Shown: piece after piece, positions 63,100 through 64,000 of the stretch
How the letters are laid out: every line of letters begins with the position of its first letter
Position numbering within the stretch: position 1 is the first letter of the stretch
Origin: Rhinopomastus cyanomelas
Taxonomy: Eukaryota; Chordata; Aves; Bucerotiformes; Rhinopomastidae
Direction of reading: 5' to 3'
NCBI GenBank assembly: GCA_013400115.1
Contig: VXBP01001909.1
Location: 682,001-746,000, forward strand
Length of the DNA stretch: 64,000 bases
The notes under the pieces: generated by a model
The model's database searches: none
Told to the model about the DNA's origin: nothing
The model's input: the letters and a program-made list of their open reading frames with translations, nothing else
Translations under genes and position numbers: made by a program

Positions 63100-64000
63100 A
63101 CAGGAAAAACGGGCGCCGCGCAGTGACATCCCCACACATCCTCCCACCCAATGCGGCTGTAAAAGGCGAAGCTCTGCCTTACCGAAATACTGTAGCCGCC
63201 TCGGTCGTAGCTCATCGCCGGTGGCTCCAGAATCCCCCCGGGATGGAGGCAGGAGCCGCGGTAGCACCGAACGAAAAACGAGTTGATTGCCTCTGTGTCA
63301 TTTCCTGGTGGAAAGCAAATAGGAGCTGACACTACAGCATCGTAAAAATAACGTTGTGTACATATATATATATTATATATAACCAACCCCTTCGAAAAAA
63401 AACAACCAACTAAGCTCGCCATCTGTAGTAGGGGTAACAGGGTCAATAGGTCCGTATCGATAGTCACAAAGTGGGGGAAAACGGGCGACAGCGAAGGAAA
63501 TCCAGGAGCGCCAGGATTCATGGAAAACGAAAACAGGGCTGGGTAGCGCTGCCCGGCGCCCCCGGCCGCGTTGCCGCAGGTTTTGTTCTCGGAGGGCCAG
63601 CTCCGTGCGGTGTCCCAGTCGGGGACGAAAAGGGATTTTAGGAAAAAAAATCGCGAAGTGCCTTTTCCGCCCGGACACTACATGATTCCGGCGGAGCGTC
63701 CCGAACCGTGAGGCAGAGACAAGCTCTACGGGCTCTGCTCCCCGAGTGTTGCCTTTATGCTTATTGTTTTTTCCTTTCACGTTTGTTTGAGGGAGGTGTA
63801 TTTTAGGGTGTTTACGGGAACTGTGTGTTGTACATTTCAGAAACTACGCTTTAGCAGTCCCCACATCCAAATCCCTCGAGGTGCTGGGGCACCCTCGGCC
63901 CTTCCTCTTGTTCGCAGGCCCGGAGACACCCCGGCTGCCGCTTTAGCGCTTTTCTGGGTCGCGGCAGCCGCCGCGTTGCTGGCAGTGACCCCAGCCCAAA
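63100..64000. promoter_or_regulatory. Continuation of CpG-rich developmental-gene domain
   Basis: G+C and CpG stay raised to the window end, apart from a TA-repeat pocket near 63361-63382. Broad multi-island CpG domains are typical of developmental transcription-factor loci, in line with OSR2. No coding exon seen. Confidence 0.5.
63361..63382. repeat. TA-rich microsatellite inside CpG domain
   Basis: CATATATATATATATTATAT and flanks; an isolated AT-rich pocket. Confidence 0.9.

Noticed and set aside
1..64000. Prokaryote-type systems (CRISPR, operons, insertion sequences)
   Set aside because: The window is vertebrate: spliced kinase gene, CR1 LINEs, CpG islands. No regularly spaced direct repeats of CRISPR type were seen.

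Overview
The window reads as bird genomic DNA. It holds at least a dozen copies of the avian CR1 LINE, seen as characteristic 3' ends and broken ORF2 pieces in both orientations, and no mammalian repeats that I could recognise. Species cannot be told from sequence alone. One base, at 1465, is ambiguous (n).

The only protein-coding gene I can establish is STK3 (MST2, the Hippo-pathway kinase), on the minus strand. Six coding exons lie at 40388-40410, 35713-35793, 33773-33901, 32147-32261, 21379-21543 and 20806-20973. They have consensus splice sites and compatible phases, and together encode residues 1-227: the N-terminus and most of the kinase domain. The rest of the gene (end of the C-lobe, linker, SARAH domain, 3' UTR) must lie left of position 1. 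I found no further exon in the roughly 20.8 kb of intron 6 visible here. Paralogue-specific residues (SPYVV, ITSIEM, the SKLKKLSED N-terminus) favour STK3 over STK4.

Layout: 1-20805 is intron 6, with CR1 fragments and an internal 109-bp duplication. 20806-40410 holds exons 6 to 1; intron 4 contains a long decayed CR1 ORF2 and an LTR-like element, and intron 2 contains a rearranged CR1. About 40270-41110 is the STK3 CpG-island promoter. 41111-57900 is intergenic, with a few CR1 fragments and several perfect plus-strand splice-donor motifs but no recognisable protein. About 57950-60420 and 61560-64000 are two further CpG-rich domains.

In other vertebrates the gene upstream of STK3 is OSR2 (odd-skipped related 2), transcribed away from it. 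The right-hand island, with GC boxes and a perfect donor at 62391/62392, fits a non-coding OSR2 first exon whose coding exons lie past the window end. That is inference from synteny; no OSR2 coding sequence is present. No tRNA, rRNA, CRISPR or prokaryote-type system was seen. The items most worth checking are the overlapping opposite-strand donors at 62110-62397, an isolated 66-nt hairpin at 54641-54706, the duplicated intronic element, and an unexplained exon-like open segment at 17900-18090.
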